Assembly: GCF_022213955.1 (NCBI RefSeq)
Contig: NZ_JAKNTW010000040.1
Coordinates: 1 to 64,000, forward strand
Reading direction: 5' to 3'
DNA length: 64,000 nucleotides
From: Dolomitihabitans soli
GTDB taxonomy: Bacteria; Actinomycetota; Actinomycetes; Streptosporangiales; Streptosporangiaceae
The translations under genes and the position numbers were made by a program. This document shows, piece by piece, positions 32,922 to 41,117 of this stretch. How positions within the stretch are numbered: position 1 is the stretch's first letter; every line of letters begins with the position of its first letter. A model generated the notes under the pieces. The model was given only the letters and a program-made list of their open reading frames with translations. It had not been told where the DNA came from and ran no database searches.

Positions 32922-34454
32922 TCAACACCGGTCCCAGTGACGAGACGAGGCGAGTTGAACATCGTCTTCTTTGACGGTCAGGGAACCCCCGGCCCTGTCC
33001 CAGAGAGCAGCCCGGCCGTTCGCGTCTCCGAACAGCACCAGAGGACGGCCCGGGACGAATGCCGCGCCCTTGAAAGCGATCTTCTCGGTGACGGGCACAA
33101 GGCAGACCGCCTTCGGCTCGATCCCGTGAAAGGCTGTCGTCGTCCCCGCGGCCCGAAGCTCCCGCAAAGCGATGACGCCACTCCGGTACCCCTCCTGCAT
33201 TCCGAGGAAGCAGGGCACCAGAACCGCGGCCATCAACGCGAACAGCGTGACGAACGTGACCATCCAGAGAGGAACGATCAAGTTCACGTGATAGCCCCAT
33301 CCGACAATCGCCAAGGAGACCAAGGCCAACAGCAGCGTGAGGCCGGTCAAGGACCATGCCGGTCGCAATGCCTGCCACCATGGCAACTCCACGTCATCCG
33401 CGCCCAGATCGAACACCATGAGATAGGTCTCGTACGTCAGCTGTCCATAAACCATAGGCAGCGGTATCGCGATGGTCACCAGCATGGGAAGCAGCCATGA
33501 AAGGGCGACCTTCAGCGACGTGTAATGGAAGAAGTGACGAACTCCGACGATGGTGACGGGCGTGACCAACGCCAAACCGGCTAGACGAACGACGTCGGGG
33601 TGCGGGTCCGCGGCGAGGGTCCACCCCATGAACACCATCACCGGATAGACCATGCTGCCCAGCAGCCAGGAGCGCATCAGCCACCTGCAAAGGATGGCCG
33701 ACGCGACCACGACGAGGAGCGCGACAGCAGTCCACGGTTGGCTCGGCCACGTTCGCCCCAGGATGATACCGCCAGCGAGCGGCGCTAGCACGGCTAGCAC
33801 ACCGCCAGTAGCGTTCATCGCCGCACTCGGGGGCTTCGCCGAACGATGTCTCGCCTCCAGGTGCCGCAGTTCGTCCTCGGAGCTCTCACCCACCGCCTTA
33901 CGCACCAGCAGCCGGCGACCGTTGAATTCCGTGGTGCGGCTGTTCGCGAGAGCCTTAGCATCGGCCACGGATTGCGCATGTATTTCCCCTTCGACCGGGC
34001 GCCCCGTCAAGGAGTCGAAAATTCGGAACCGGGCGTCGAAGGTTCCCGGCGGTCGACGAAGGTGCGTCCATCTGATACGGACGGCGATTCCATCCTGGAT
34101 GCACGAGCGCAGCAGGTGGCGCCTTCCCGCGGTGAGCGCTCCGATGCGCGATCCGGCGATGGGCACATCGACCTGGAACCGTGACCCATCTGTGGACCGA
34201 CGTACACGCCAACTGCGGGACCCGCACATCACAGGCACCAGCTCGGCATGTTCGGGCGGGGCTTCGAACTCCACTCGCACCGTATGGTCGTACGGGTATG
34301 GCGCGCTGGCCTCGGCCCATGGCTCCCAGATCGTCTCGTATGGTCCAACGGACCTTTCCGCCGGTCTGCCTTTACGGCTCCGTGCGGCCAGTAGAACCAT
34401 CAGCACGAGGAAATTCCGGACTGCCACCTCAAGAGTGTCAAGCAGAGCGGTCAA
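32922..34454 (-). CDS. Large membrane protein of unknown function
   Basis: 510 residues. The N-terminal ~210 residues are cytoplasmic or extracellular beta-rich (VRVEFEAPPEHAELVPVMCG, RFQVDVPIAGSRIGA, FDARFRIFDSLTGRPVEGE). Then come about eight hydrophobic helices (GGVLAVLAPLAGGIILG, LAGLALVTPVTIVGV, VALSWLLPMLVTIAIPLP and others) and a ~60-residue tail (KAVCLVPVTEKIAFKGAAFV). No family recognised. A soluble sensor fused to a multispan membrane unit recalls defence or transport proteins, but this is conjecture. Confidence 0.7.
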   Translation of the reverse strand: MTALLDTLEVAVRNFLVLMVLLAARSRKGRPAERSVGPYETIWEPWAEASAPYPYDHTVRVEFEAPPEHAELVPVMCGSRSWRVRRSTDGSRFQVDVPIAGSRIGALTAGRRHLLRSCIQDGIAVRIRWTHLRRPPGTFDARFRIFDSLTGRPVEGEIHAQSVADAKALANSRTTEFNGRRLLVRKAVGESSEDELRHLEARHRSAKPPSAAMNATGGVLAVLAPLAGGIILGRTWPSQPWTAVALLVVVASAILCRWLMRSWLLGSMVYPVMVFMGWTLAADPHPDVVRLAGLALVTPVTIVGVRHFFHYTSLKVALSWLLPMLVTIAIPLPMVYGQLTYETYLMVFDLGADDVELPWWQALRPAWSLTGLTLLLALVSLAIVGWGYHVNLIVPLWMVTFVTLFALMAAVLVPCFLGMQEGYRSGVIALRELRAAGTTTAFHGIEPKAVCLVPVTEKIAFKGAAFVPGRPLVLFGDANGRAALWDRAGGSLTVKEDDVQLASSRHWDRC

Positions 34455-34847
34455 GGCCTGAAGCCATTCCCGTCAATCTTCATCGAACTGTGAGACCAGA
34501 CGAAGCCGGAACACGCGTCGGTTGAGCATGACCGGAGCCGAGTGTTGCAAGATCCCGAGATTGCCTTGACAAACGCTAAGGCCCGCTCCCAAGAACCCCC
34601 CGTAGCGGTCCTTTCGCATGTGGGCGGCCGAAAGGAAACCTTCTTGTCAACGACGCTCGAAACCCCTGCCTGCGGGGTGCGGTGCGGCGCTGGAGGAGGG
34701 GCATGGCGGACCCTGCCGTAAGTGCCGCGCCCGTGACCGCTAGATGAGGCGTCGCCCCGCTGGGCGCAGGACCGGCAGGCGCAGCGGAGAGACCCGTCGC
34801 CCCGGCACTCGCTCGAACGGCTTCGCCCAAGTGGGGGTGACCTGGAC
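34455..34847. other. Gap without a supported gene
   Basis: No frame of convincing start or codon bias on either strand. ttgaca at 34568 is not followed by a good -10 element. It lies between the membrane-protein gene and the chimeric integrase remnant. Confidence 0.4.
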
Positions 34848-35417
34848 GTGACCACGATCCCGCTGATCATCGGGCTCATGCTCGCCACCGTCGTACTCGT
34901 CGGCTACGTGATCGTCATGATCGGGATGTGCCAGGACACCGGCGGATGTGCCTGGCCGAGCCTCCCCAGTCATGCGGCGGGCCTGGGCCGCCGGGTCACC
35001 GGCTGCCACGTGCGGAGCGACGGCTCAACCCGCGCCCAGACAACGTTGACTCCCCCGCGCGAGTCGCTCGGACAGGTCAAGCAGCGTGGCACAAGGCACA
35101 GGTTCCTGAGCCATGTGCCCTCGATGTGCCCTCTGCCAACGCCTGACCTCTTCAACCGCAGGTCACGCACCCCCGAGTCGACTACCACCACTTCAGCAAG
35201 GGTGTTATCCAGATCGAAGAGGGCAAGCCTTTGCACAGCGCGGCACACCTGCGCCTCGCTCCTCGCCTCCCTCGACGTACACCCGCGCGTCGCGATGCGG
35301 ATCCTGCGGCACTCACAGATCTCGATGACCATGGACGTCTACACACAGATCCCGAGCCCGGAAACGCGCAAGGCGCTCGACCGGCTCAATCAGAGCCTCA
35401 ATGGTCCACACGCATAG
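34848..35417 (+). pseudogene. Tyrosine integrase C-terminal remnant, fused to a small membrane-protein start
   Basis: From about 35210 the frame reads TARHTCASLLASLDVHPR, VAMRILRHSQISMTMDVYTQI: the H-x-x-R, H and nucleophile Tyr of a phage-type integrase. Earlier residues (from GTG 34848) form a single helix (TIPLIIGLMLATVVLVGYVI) unrelated to integrases, joined through out-of-frame integrase-like DNA. The N-terminal domain and first catalytic Arg are missing, so this is a fused relic. A strong terminator follows. Confidence 0.7.
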
Positions 35418-35434
35418 CTCATTATCCGTCCATA

Positions 35435-35467
35435 AAGGCTCTTTGGGGACCACCCCCAAAGAGCCTT
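35435..35467. terminator. Strong terminator after the integrase relic
   Basis: aaggctctttgggg (35435-35448) pairs perfectly over 14 bp with ccccaaagagcctt (35454-35467); loop of 5 nt. Typical of the hairpins that follow integrases here, but no att copy adjoins it. Confidence 0.85.
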
Positions 35468-35616
35468 ATTCATATGCAAGAGCTTGATTTATAGCCGAGA
35501 AGATATATTCAACTAGCGGCTGCGCCAATATCACTATTCGATATCTGTGATTTAAAGGAATAGATTCGCTGGCGATCTGCCCCGCTCGCCTTCACGCTTG
35601 ACGTAATGGAGAGTGA

Positions 35617-36402
35617 ATGACGCATCCTGTGAGTTGTGAGGGCGCAAAGCAGCATCAGTGCCGATGCTCCGCCTGCGGCGGGGCGCAGCATGGCTGGCCT
35701 AACGGCCTCGCCCTGGCACGCGACACCTCCCCTATTGCTCGCCAGGAGGCAAGAGACCGCAGCGACGTCGCATGGGCAGGCACACAACCTCCCCGCGGAC
35801 AACGACGACCGTCCAAGGGCAGACAGGCAGCCGCCACCGACTGCGCAACAGTCGATCTCATCGACTGGCTGTCCGAAAATCCAAGCACAATCGACCACAT
35901 CCAGGAAGTCGGCAACCTCCTTACCGGTCCTATCATCGGGGAACTAGATAAGAGGTTCGGCGGCAGCAAACCACGCCAGGCCAGAAAGAGTTTTACCGAT
36001 CATTTCTGGTGTGATCTCCTCGTCGCCCTGGCCGAGAGCATCGAGAAGTTCTCGAAAGCCCTCGCCCGCGTACCCGAGAACGTGACGGCAGCCATCATCG
36101 ACTCTCGGAGAGCCGAGCGTCGCACCCCTCTTCTCGAAGCCCTGGTGGCTCTTGCCGTACAGACGGCTTGGGAGCCCATCAAGGGCCTGATCCACACCAG
36201 TGGGGTCGAGGAGGTGCAAAGGGCGTGTCGGATTCTCGCCGTCCTGATCTGCCCGGCTCCCGAAGATCACCCGGCGGTGCAGAACGGCGCACTCCTCCCC
36301 CTGGCGCACGAAGGGCTGTTGAAGATCAGTAGAGAACGGCTCGAGCAGGTCTTCCCCGCCGAATGGGTCCGCCGCCTCCGGGATGACCTCGGCGGTGCCT
36401 GA
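35617..36402 (+). CDS. Hypothetical protein with N-terminal Cys-rich motif
   Basis: 261 residues. The start MTHPVSCEGAKQHQCRCSAC, GGAQHGW looks like a small zinc-binding head (C..C.C..CGG..H), followed by a flexible linker and an all-helical body (HFWCDLLVALAESIEKFSKAL, RRTPLLEALVALAVQTAWEP). A related head occurs on proteins of unknown role in actinomycete mobile regions (recollection). ATG 35617 is preceded by an AT-rich promoter-like stretch at 35470-35600. Confidence 0.7.
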   Translation: MTHPVSCEGAKQHQCRCSACGGAQHGWPNGLALARDTSPIARQEARDRSDVAWAGTQPPRGQRRPSKGRQAAATDCATVDLIDWLSENPSTIDHIQEVGNLLTGPIIGELDKRFGGSKPRQARKSFTDHFWCDLLVALAESIEKFSKALARVPENVTAAIIDSRRAERRTPLLEALVALAVQTAWEPIKGLIHTSGVEEVQRACRILAVLICPAPEDHPAVQNGALLPLAHEGLLKISRERLEQVFPAEWVRRLRDDLGGA

Positions 36403-36464
36403 GCGAGGTCACCGGTAGCGTTTCTAACGCGAGGGCGCCGGCCGGGCGCTGTCCGCAGATGCTC

Positions 36465-36502
36465 GTCTGTGTGGGCCCGCGTTGCTGTACATCGCTGCTG
36501 CA
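36465..36502 (+). repeat. Junction repeat, partial copy 4
   Basis: gtctgtgtgggcccg, cgttgctgtacatcgctgctg: keeps the second half of the module (gttgctgtacatc as in copy 1) just left of terminator and att copy 3. Confidence 0.5.
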
Positions 36503-36511
36503 CAAGATCAA

Positions 36512-36544
36512 AAAGGCCCTCTGGGATCATCCCAAAGGGCCTTT
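36512..36544. terminator. Terminator left of att copy 3
   Basis: aaaggccct(n)tggg pairs with ccca(n)agggccttt across atcat. The sequence is almost the same as at 27044-27078, including ctttgagct, which links the two junctions. Confidence 0.75.
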
Positions 36545-36550
36545 GAGCTG

Positions 36551-36594
36551 GGCGCGGCCGGGAGGATTCGAACCCCCAACCTTCTGATCCGTAG
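36551..36594 (-). repeat. Att copy 3: 3' half of tRNA-Arg(ACG)
   Basis: 44 bp identical to copies 2 and 4. Right-hand sequence (agggagaatcgctcg) is not a tRNA 5' half. Left boundary of the PIN-like element and right boundary of the element with the membrane protein. Confidence 0.9.
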
Positions 36595-36963
36595 AGGGAG
36601 AATCGCTCGTGTTTGGTCATGCCGCCTACCTGCATAAACGTCCGCCCGACAGCTATAGACGGCCTACCTTGGGAAGGTATTGGGAACAATCCATCGCTCG
36701 ACAAGCGTGAGGGGGGTAATATGCCCCCGATTCTCGGTGCCCAGTGATCTCCAGGTTCACCGACGCGCCATAGAGGCCCCGTGACCTGCGCGTGCCACCG
36801 ACTCCGCAATCCGTTGGATGCCGATCGAGATTCAGGCGTAGTCTCGCGGTGTTGAGCCCTCGTTTCTCTATCTGGAGGCGTGCGTGACCGCCCCTGCTTG
36901 GCTGCCGTACAGCGAGGACGAGACATGGAACTATCGGAACTAGACAATAGGAATTGAGCAAAA

Positions 36964-38268
36964 GTGGCTGATCTCGACAGCGAATTCCGTGAATACTATC
37001 CTCCAACGGATCAGCAGCGGAAATCCGCCATAACTGAAGGGCTTGTGAGCTTGGATGCGAATGTCCTACTAGATGCTTATAGGTTCAATCCTCAAGCACG
37101 CGAAGAGCTATTCAATGCTCTCGAAAAACTAGGAGACAGGCTGTGGATTTCCCATCAAGTAGCCTTAGAGTTCCACAAGAACCGTATAATCGTAATTGGC
37201 GGACAGTCAGGCGCCTACGCCGCCGCCCTCAAAGCTCTCATGGATTTCCACAAACATTTTGAGGATAGCGTGCATCCCAAGCTAAATAAATTGGGAAATA
37301 CGGTAGCCTTAACCAATGGCGAGCAAGCCACGATTGTCGACCCCCTTATCAAGGGAATAAAACAAACAGTGGCGGCAATCAGAGATTTACAGGAACGGCA
37401 CGGCGTCAGCCTTGGCATGGTCTCAAAAGATCAGGTGCTGCACCGCTTGCAGGGGTTACTCAAAGGAAAGGTGGGCGATCCTTTAAGCCCCGAAAAGGAG
37501 AAGGAGGCACGGAAGGAAGCGAAGCGCCGGGTGGAAGAAAAAATTCCTCCCGGATATGCCGACTCGGAAAAAATCGATCCAGCAGGAGACTACCTTCTCT
37601 GGTACCAGACTCTCGAAGAAGCGAAGCGCAGGAAGCAACCAATTCTCTTCGTTACGCGAGACGTCAAAGAAGACTGGTTTCGAAGAGAGAAAGGGCAAAC
37701 GATCTCGGCAAGGCCCGAACTAATCAGGGAAGCAAAAGAAATAGCCGACACTCCGCTAATCATCATGGAAACACAAACTTTCCTGCGAAACGCCCGTGAA
37801 TACTTGCATGCAGTAGTAAGTGATGAACTGCTCAGCCAGGTAGGGAATCTTCCAGAGGTAAGTTCAACCGAGGAAAGTGAGACAGCGCCAACAATCCGCC
37901 TATCGCGAGGCTCGCTACGAGCTATTGAACAAAATATTGCTTTACTAATAGGAAAACTAGAAATCGAGCAGGCAGAGATGGACCGAGACAAGGAAGCTCT
38001 AAGAGAATTCGCGATCAACCCACATATATCCCGCATGGAACGCCGCGAATTCGAGGAGCAGTTGCACCGGACGAGAGTTAAATCTGAAAATCTATACCGC
38101 AAATTAGAAACCGCTAGACGTGCACAACTCGCGATCCGGCGTCCTTTGCATGAAGGGCGCACTGGATTCGATTTCCGAAGTCACGAATGGCATACTATTA
38201 GATCTGCAATGGGGGCCCTCGGGCTAGGAGACCTCTCATCGAACGATGGCCGCCTTATGCCAGATTAG
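36964..38268 (+). CDS. PIN-like domain (PIN_8) nuclease, probable defence cargo
   Basis: 434 residues. LVSLDANVLLDAYRF (Asp-31, Asp-37), HQVALEFHKNR (Glu-69) and later PILFVTRDVKEDWF with REAKE fit the PIN-like family whose acidic residues bind metal and cut RNA. The middle (about 145-190) and the C-terminus (RMERREFEEQLHRTRVKSEN) are charged coiled coils. The gene is far AT-richer than its surroundings and uses TTA and ATA codons often, a strong sign of transfer. GTG 36964 lacks a good ribosome site. Lone cargo between att copies 3 and 4; defence role is inferred. Confidence 0.8.
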   Translation: MADLDSEFREYYPPTDQQRKSAITEGLVSLDANVLLDAYRFNPQAREELFNALEKLGDRLWISHQVALEFHKNRIIVIGGQSGAYAAALKALMDFHKHFEDSVHPKLNKLGNTVALTNGEQATIVDPLIKGIKQTVAAIRDLQERHGVSLGMVSKDQVLHRLQGLLKGKVGDPLSPEKEKEARKEAKRRVEEKIPPGYADSEKIDPAGDYLLWYQTLEEAKRRKQPILFVTRDVKEDWFRREKGQTISARPELIREAKEIADTPLIIMETQTFLRNAREYLHAVVSDELLSQVGNLPEVSSTEESETAPTIRLSRGSLRAIEQNIALLIGKLEIEQAEMDRDKEALREFAINPHISRMERREFEEQLHRTRVKSENLYRKLETARRAQLAIRRPLHEGRTGFDFRSHEWHTIRSAMGALGLGDLSSNDGRLMPD

Positions 38269-38585
38269 TCAGAGAAGCCACCGAAGAACGCACTCAAAGC
38301 CCGCGCCCTATCTTCAATGACCCGCATACGAGTTGCCCTCTCCGTCGAATCCACATGTGCCGCCTGACTGGTCATCTGGCCTGGCCACTTCGGTAGAGCA
38401 GACCGGGCCTCTCCGAAAAGTACCCCTCGCTGACCGTGTCCGCAGCGATAAGAAGACCTGTATCGTCCGACGCCGGCAGGGCCATCCAGCCGCCAAGGGC
38501 GAGCAAGAGATCTCGGCGGATGCAGAGGTAAGCAGGGTGGACCTGCACGCGGCAGTCGTTGGCTATCGCCGGGACGGGTGCCACG
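38265..38585 (-). pseudogene. Glycosyltransferase-like protein, frameshifted C-terminal fragment
   Basis: Minus strand from ~38585: VQVHPAYLCIRRDLLLALGG, WMALPASDDTGLLIAADTV, GYFSERPGLLYR, then after a one-base loss near 38395 KWPGQMTSQAAHVDSTERAT, RMRVIEDRARAL to TAA at 38265. The string HPAYLCIRRDL..ALGGWMALPASDDTGLL recalls glycosyltransferase-like proteins carried by actinomycete integrated elements. The front half is gone and one frameshift is present. It overlaps the PIN gene's stop by 4 bp. Confidence 0.6.
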
Positions 38586-38776
38586 AAGGGGCCATCCCCT
38601 GCCACGAGGGGTGCCACGAACCGTGGCCCCGGCCTGACCTGTAACCCTCCCCCCAACCCCCGCCCGGCACGCTCGCGGGGTGCCACGCGATCAAGAGCGG
38701 GTGTCGGGCGTGCTGGCACGAACTGTCGGGAGGGTGTCACGGGCACTGTCGCCGGGGCGTCGTGACAGGTGTCACG
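38578..38776. repeat. Cluster of gtg(c/t)cacg repeats
   Basis: gtgccacg at 38578, 38611 and 38680, ctgccacg at 38599, gtgtcacg at 38734 and 38769. Some pair as dyads: gccacg-aac-cgtggc (38613-38627), cgtgc-tg-gcacg (38709-38720), cgtgac-aggt-gtcacg (38761-38776). The cluster fills the convergent gap between the PIN gene and the GntR gene; it looks like iterons or regulator sites. Apart from the fragment at 38265-38585, I see no gene in 38269-38845. Confidence 0.55.
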
Positions 38777-38845
38777 AGGCGCTGATCTGTAGCCCCTTGC
38801 CAGAGACCCCCGGCCCTCACGCGGAGGTGTCGCGGCTACCTCGGG

Positions 38846-39256
38846 TCAGTCCGGGACGCGTACCTCAGCAGCATCCGCGGGGAGCACCTCAGCGTCGACT
38901 CCCGGCCGCTCAATGACCAGCACCCACACGTCTTCCGCCAGCTCGAAGGTGGCCCGTTCGGTGTCGGTCGCACGGCGAGCGAACACCCTCGATCCCGGCC
39001 CGGCCTCCGCCAGCTCGACCGCGCCGGCGCGTACGTACGTCCCGCGTCCGCTGACCGTGTGCACCAAGCCGAGTTCTGCAAGGTAGGCGACGGCTCGGCG
39101 TACCGTGTCGCGCGCTACGCCGAACTCCTGCTGCAACCGTGCTTCGGACGGGAGTGGCCGGCGAGGGCGAAGCGTGCCAGCCTCGATGCGCGACCGCAGG
39201 TCAGCGGCTACCTGACGGTAGACAGGCACATCGGAATCAGGGTCAATCTCGCTCAC
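38846..39256 (-). CDS. GntR-family regulator of the element
   Basis: 136 residues: VPVYRQVAADLRSRIEAGTL, PLPSEARLQQEFGVARDTVRRAV, GLVHTVSGRGTYV form a GntR winged helix; the rest is a short C-terminal tail, too small for a full ligand domain. Such compact GntR proteins (KorSA-like) control transfer and excision in pSAM2-type elements. GTG 39254-39256 has been chosen at the conserved start. Repeated caggtg sites lie in front. Confidence 0.8.
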   Translation of the reverse strand: MSEIDPDSDVPVYRQVAADLRSRIEAGTLRPRRPLPSEARLQQEFGVARDTVRRAVAYLAELGLVHTVSGRGTYVRAGAVELAEAGPGSRVFARRATDTERATFELAEDVWVLVIERPGVDAEVLPADAAEVRVPD

Positions 39257-39302
39257 CTGACTGACCGTAGATATGCGCCCATCCGCCCCCACATCCAGCT
39301 CT

Positions 39303-39344
39303 GTATACCTGGATGGATGTAGACAGGTGTATGGACAGGTGCAT
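39303..39344. promoter_or_regulatory. Repeated caggtg(t/c)at sites before the GntR gene
   Basis: gtatacctgg (inverted), agacaggtgtat and ggacaggtgcat occur within 42 bp, between the GntR start and the divergent gene at 39365. The three copies can bind the GntR protein and so control both directions. Confidence 0.5.
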
Positions 39345-39364
39345 AGCGGCGTAACCGTGCCGTC

Positions 39365-39556
39365 ATGGCCTCGGACCCTCACGAGATCGCTGACACAGAG
39401 ATCGCCGAATTCCGCGACGTGACCCAGCTCGATGACGGCACATGGCGGGCCGTGCACCGCGCCACCGAAGACGAAGTCGTCGCCGGCGACTTCGCGGAGC
39501 TGCGCCTAACCACGATGGCGGTCCGCTGCGCCTGGCCGCTGCGGGAGACTCCGTGA
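39365..39556 (+). CDS. Small element protein (63 aa)
   Basis: Soluble, acidic N-terminal half (IADTEIAEFRDVTQLDDGTW, RAVHRATEDEVVAGDFAEL). Not recognised by family. It is divergent from GntR and overlaps the next gene's GTG by 4 bp (GTGA), so the two are a unit. Confidence 0.6.
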   Translation: MASDPHEIADTEIAEFRDVTQLDDGTWRAVHRATEDEVVAGDFAELRLTTMAVRCAWPLRETP

Positions 39557-39747
39557 AAGAGCCCACGCCACCCAGGAACCTCCTGGACTTGGAGGTTCAG
39601 CGCTGCCTGCATGAGACGCCTGACGAGCCGTACGTGCTGGGCGAGGAGGCCGCCGCGCGCGCCCAGAAGATGGGCATCCCACTGAGCAGGGTCCGGCTGG
39701 CGATCCGGCAGATCGTTTTCAAGCGGTTGATCGCCGATCGCCTCTGA
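39553..39747 (+). CDS. Small helical element protein (64 aa)
   Basis: RNLLDLEVQRCLHETPDEPY, EEAAARAQKMGIPLSRVRLA, IRQIVFKRLIADRL: all-helical with a possible helix-turn-helix (KMGIPLSRVRLAIR), which could make it an excisionase or accessory DNA-binding protein. No stronger evidence. The start GTG 39553 overlaps the preceding stop; a terminator follows at 39786. Confidence 0.6.
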   Translation: MKEPTPPRNLLDLEVQRCLHETPDEPYVLGEEAAARAQKMGIPLSRVRLAIRQIVFKRLIADRL

Positions 39748-39785
39748 GGCTGCCTGGGAGGGGGCGTCACCTCCCTCCTGGGCTT

Positions 39786-39837
39786 GGGCCTCGCCCGCCG
39801 CTGGTCGCCAGGCAGTGACGGCGGACGGGCGAGGCCC
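39786..39837. terminator. Long hairpin terminator
   Basis: gggcctcgcccg (39786-39797) pairs with cgggcgaggccc (39826-39837), the inner arms ccg/cgg adding to it. It lies 38 bp after the stop of the previous gene. Confidence 0.8.
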
Positions 39838-40237
39838 CTTCTACTCCCGGTCGCCGTGCCGCGCCCGAAGCTGCGGCGGCCGGGCCAACCTCCTTATGCC
39901 TGTACGGCGAGCTCAGCAAAGATCGCGCTTTCGGGGGTCATGGCGTCGACGAAAGAGCCAACCCACGGTCACCGAAGCCGGGCGCGACCAGAGCCATCGG
40001 ACAACGCCTCATCTTTGGTCGCTGATCGCTAATGGAGACGCCGGCTAGGGCCCGGCGCTCGGGTCGCTGCCACCAGCCGCAAAGTAGCGCCGAGTAACCA
40101 CTGTTACTCTGTGTGGTCGCGAGGGTTGGTCATCTCCTGTTCCACTGGGCCAGCGGACCTGGTGCAATCACCAGCATGGCTGGTAAACCCCTGCTTCTCC
40201 GCGCAGCCCTCACGCTGGCCGCGCTCCTCACGTCGGC
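39838..40237. other. Gap before the broken integrase
   Basis: Holds the dyad at 40092 and, from about 40110, decayed DNA where the integrase N-terminal domain should be (a stop at 40184 in the integrase frame). No intact gene. Confidence 0.5.
40092..40109. promoter_or_regulatory. gagtaac-cact-gttactc dyad
   Basis: Perfect 7-bp inverted repeat with a 4-nt spacer, about 145 bp before the integrase remnant. Possible operator for integrase or excisionase control. Confidence 0.5.
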
Positions 40238-41104
40238 TCGAACCGGCGGCACCGTGTCATCCTGTCCAACGCCATGGCGTACGCAGTAGAACTCAACTTG
40301 CTTGAGAAGAACCCGATCTCAGACCTGAAGGGGAAGCCAGCCAAGACCACGTTTCAGTTGGACCGCCGTGCGGTCGTCAACCCGGACCAAGCCCGCGCTT
40401 TGCTCACCGCCATTGCGAAGCGCAAGCCAAGCGGCCCTTTGCTGATGCCCTTCTTCGCCACCCTGTACTTCGCCGGTCTGCGCCCCGAGGAAGCCGTCAA
40501 TCTACGGGAGAAGGACCTGACATTGCCCGATGCGGCAGACACTTAGAGCGAGATCTACCTGACCACAGCCACCCCGGACGTCGGCAGAGAGTGGACCGAT
40601 TCCGGTGAGCAGCGCGATGAACGCAGCCTGAAGCATCGGGCCGTAGGTGAAGGCCGCCCGGTGCCGTGCGCCCCCGAACTCGTCGCCATCCTTCGCGCCC
40701 ACCTCAAAGAGCACGGCACCGGCCCCGGTGGTCGGGTCTTCCATGGGGTGCAGGGGGATGTGCTGGCGACGTGCACGATTCAAAAGGTCTGGGCCAGGGC
40801 CCGAAAGGATGCCCTGACCGCCGAAGATCACGGTTCGCCGCTGGCCAAACGGCCCTACGACCTTCGCCACGCCTGCCTGTCCACCTGGCTCAACGCGGGG
40901 GTACCCGCCAAGCAGGTAGCCGACTGGGCAGGCAACAGCGTGGAGGTCCTCCTACGCACCTACGCCAAGTGCCTCGTCGGTCAAGACGAGATCGCCATGC
41001 GCCGGATCAGCGAAGTCCTTCGCCCTGGCACGCGGGAACGCATTGGGAACGCCCAGCCGGATACAGCCGATCAGGACCGGACACAGCCGGACGCCGGACG
41101 CTGA
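40238..41104 (+). pseudogene. Tyrosine integrase, N-terminally decayed, with in-frame TAG
   Basis: About 289 codons in one frame. ATLYFAGLRPEEAVNLR holds the first catalytic Arg, PYDLRHACLSTWLNAGV the second Arg and His, and VEVLLRTYAKCL the nucleophile Tyr. The usual His of the AGHS motif is Asn (AGNS). An amber codon (40544-40546) interrupts the frame; upstream of 40238 the N-terminal arm/core-binding part is destroyed (stop at 40184). The family is the actinomycete pSAM2-like integrase that uses tRNA 3' ends. Terminator and att copy follow. Confidence 0.85.
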
Positions 41105-41117
41105 TCGAGAGACGAGA

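Larger units (their letters stand above)
36403..36963. other. Junction region with att copy, little coding content
   Basis: Contains a partial junction repeat (36465-36502), a terminator, att copy 3 and, at 36668-36692, cttgggaaggtattgggaac, a scrap of the same integrase 3' end. From 36700 to 36963 no gene is seen; the stretch is AT-richer and must hold the promoter of the PIN-like gene. Confidence 0.5.

Noticed and set aside
34564-34600. Promoter with ttgaca
   Set aside because: No -10-like sequence at 16-18 bp spacing.
35617-38268. A multi-gene defence island made of the 35617 gene plus the PIN-like gene
   Set aside because: An exact att copy and a terminator lie between them, and their base composition differs, so they came with different elements.
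38578-38776. CRISPR array
   Set aside because: Boxes are only 8 bp, spacings are irregular and there is no long identical repeat or cas gene.
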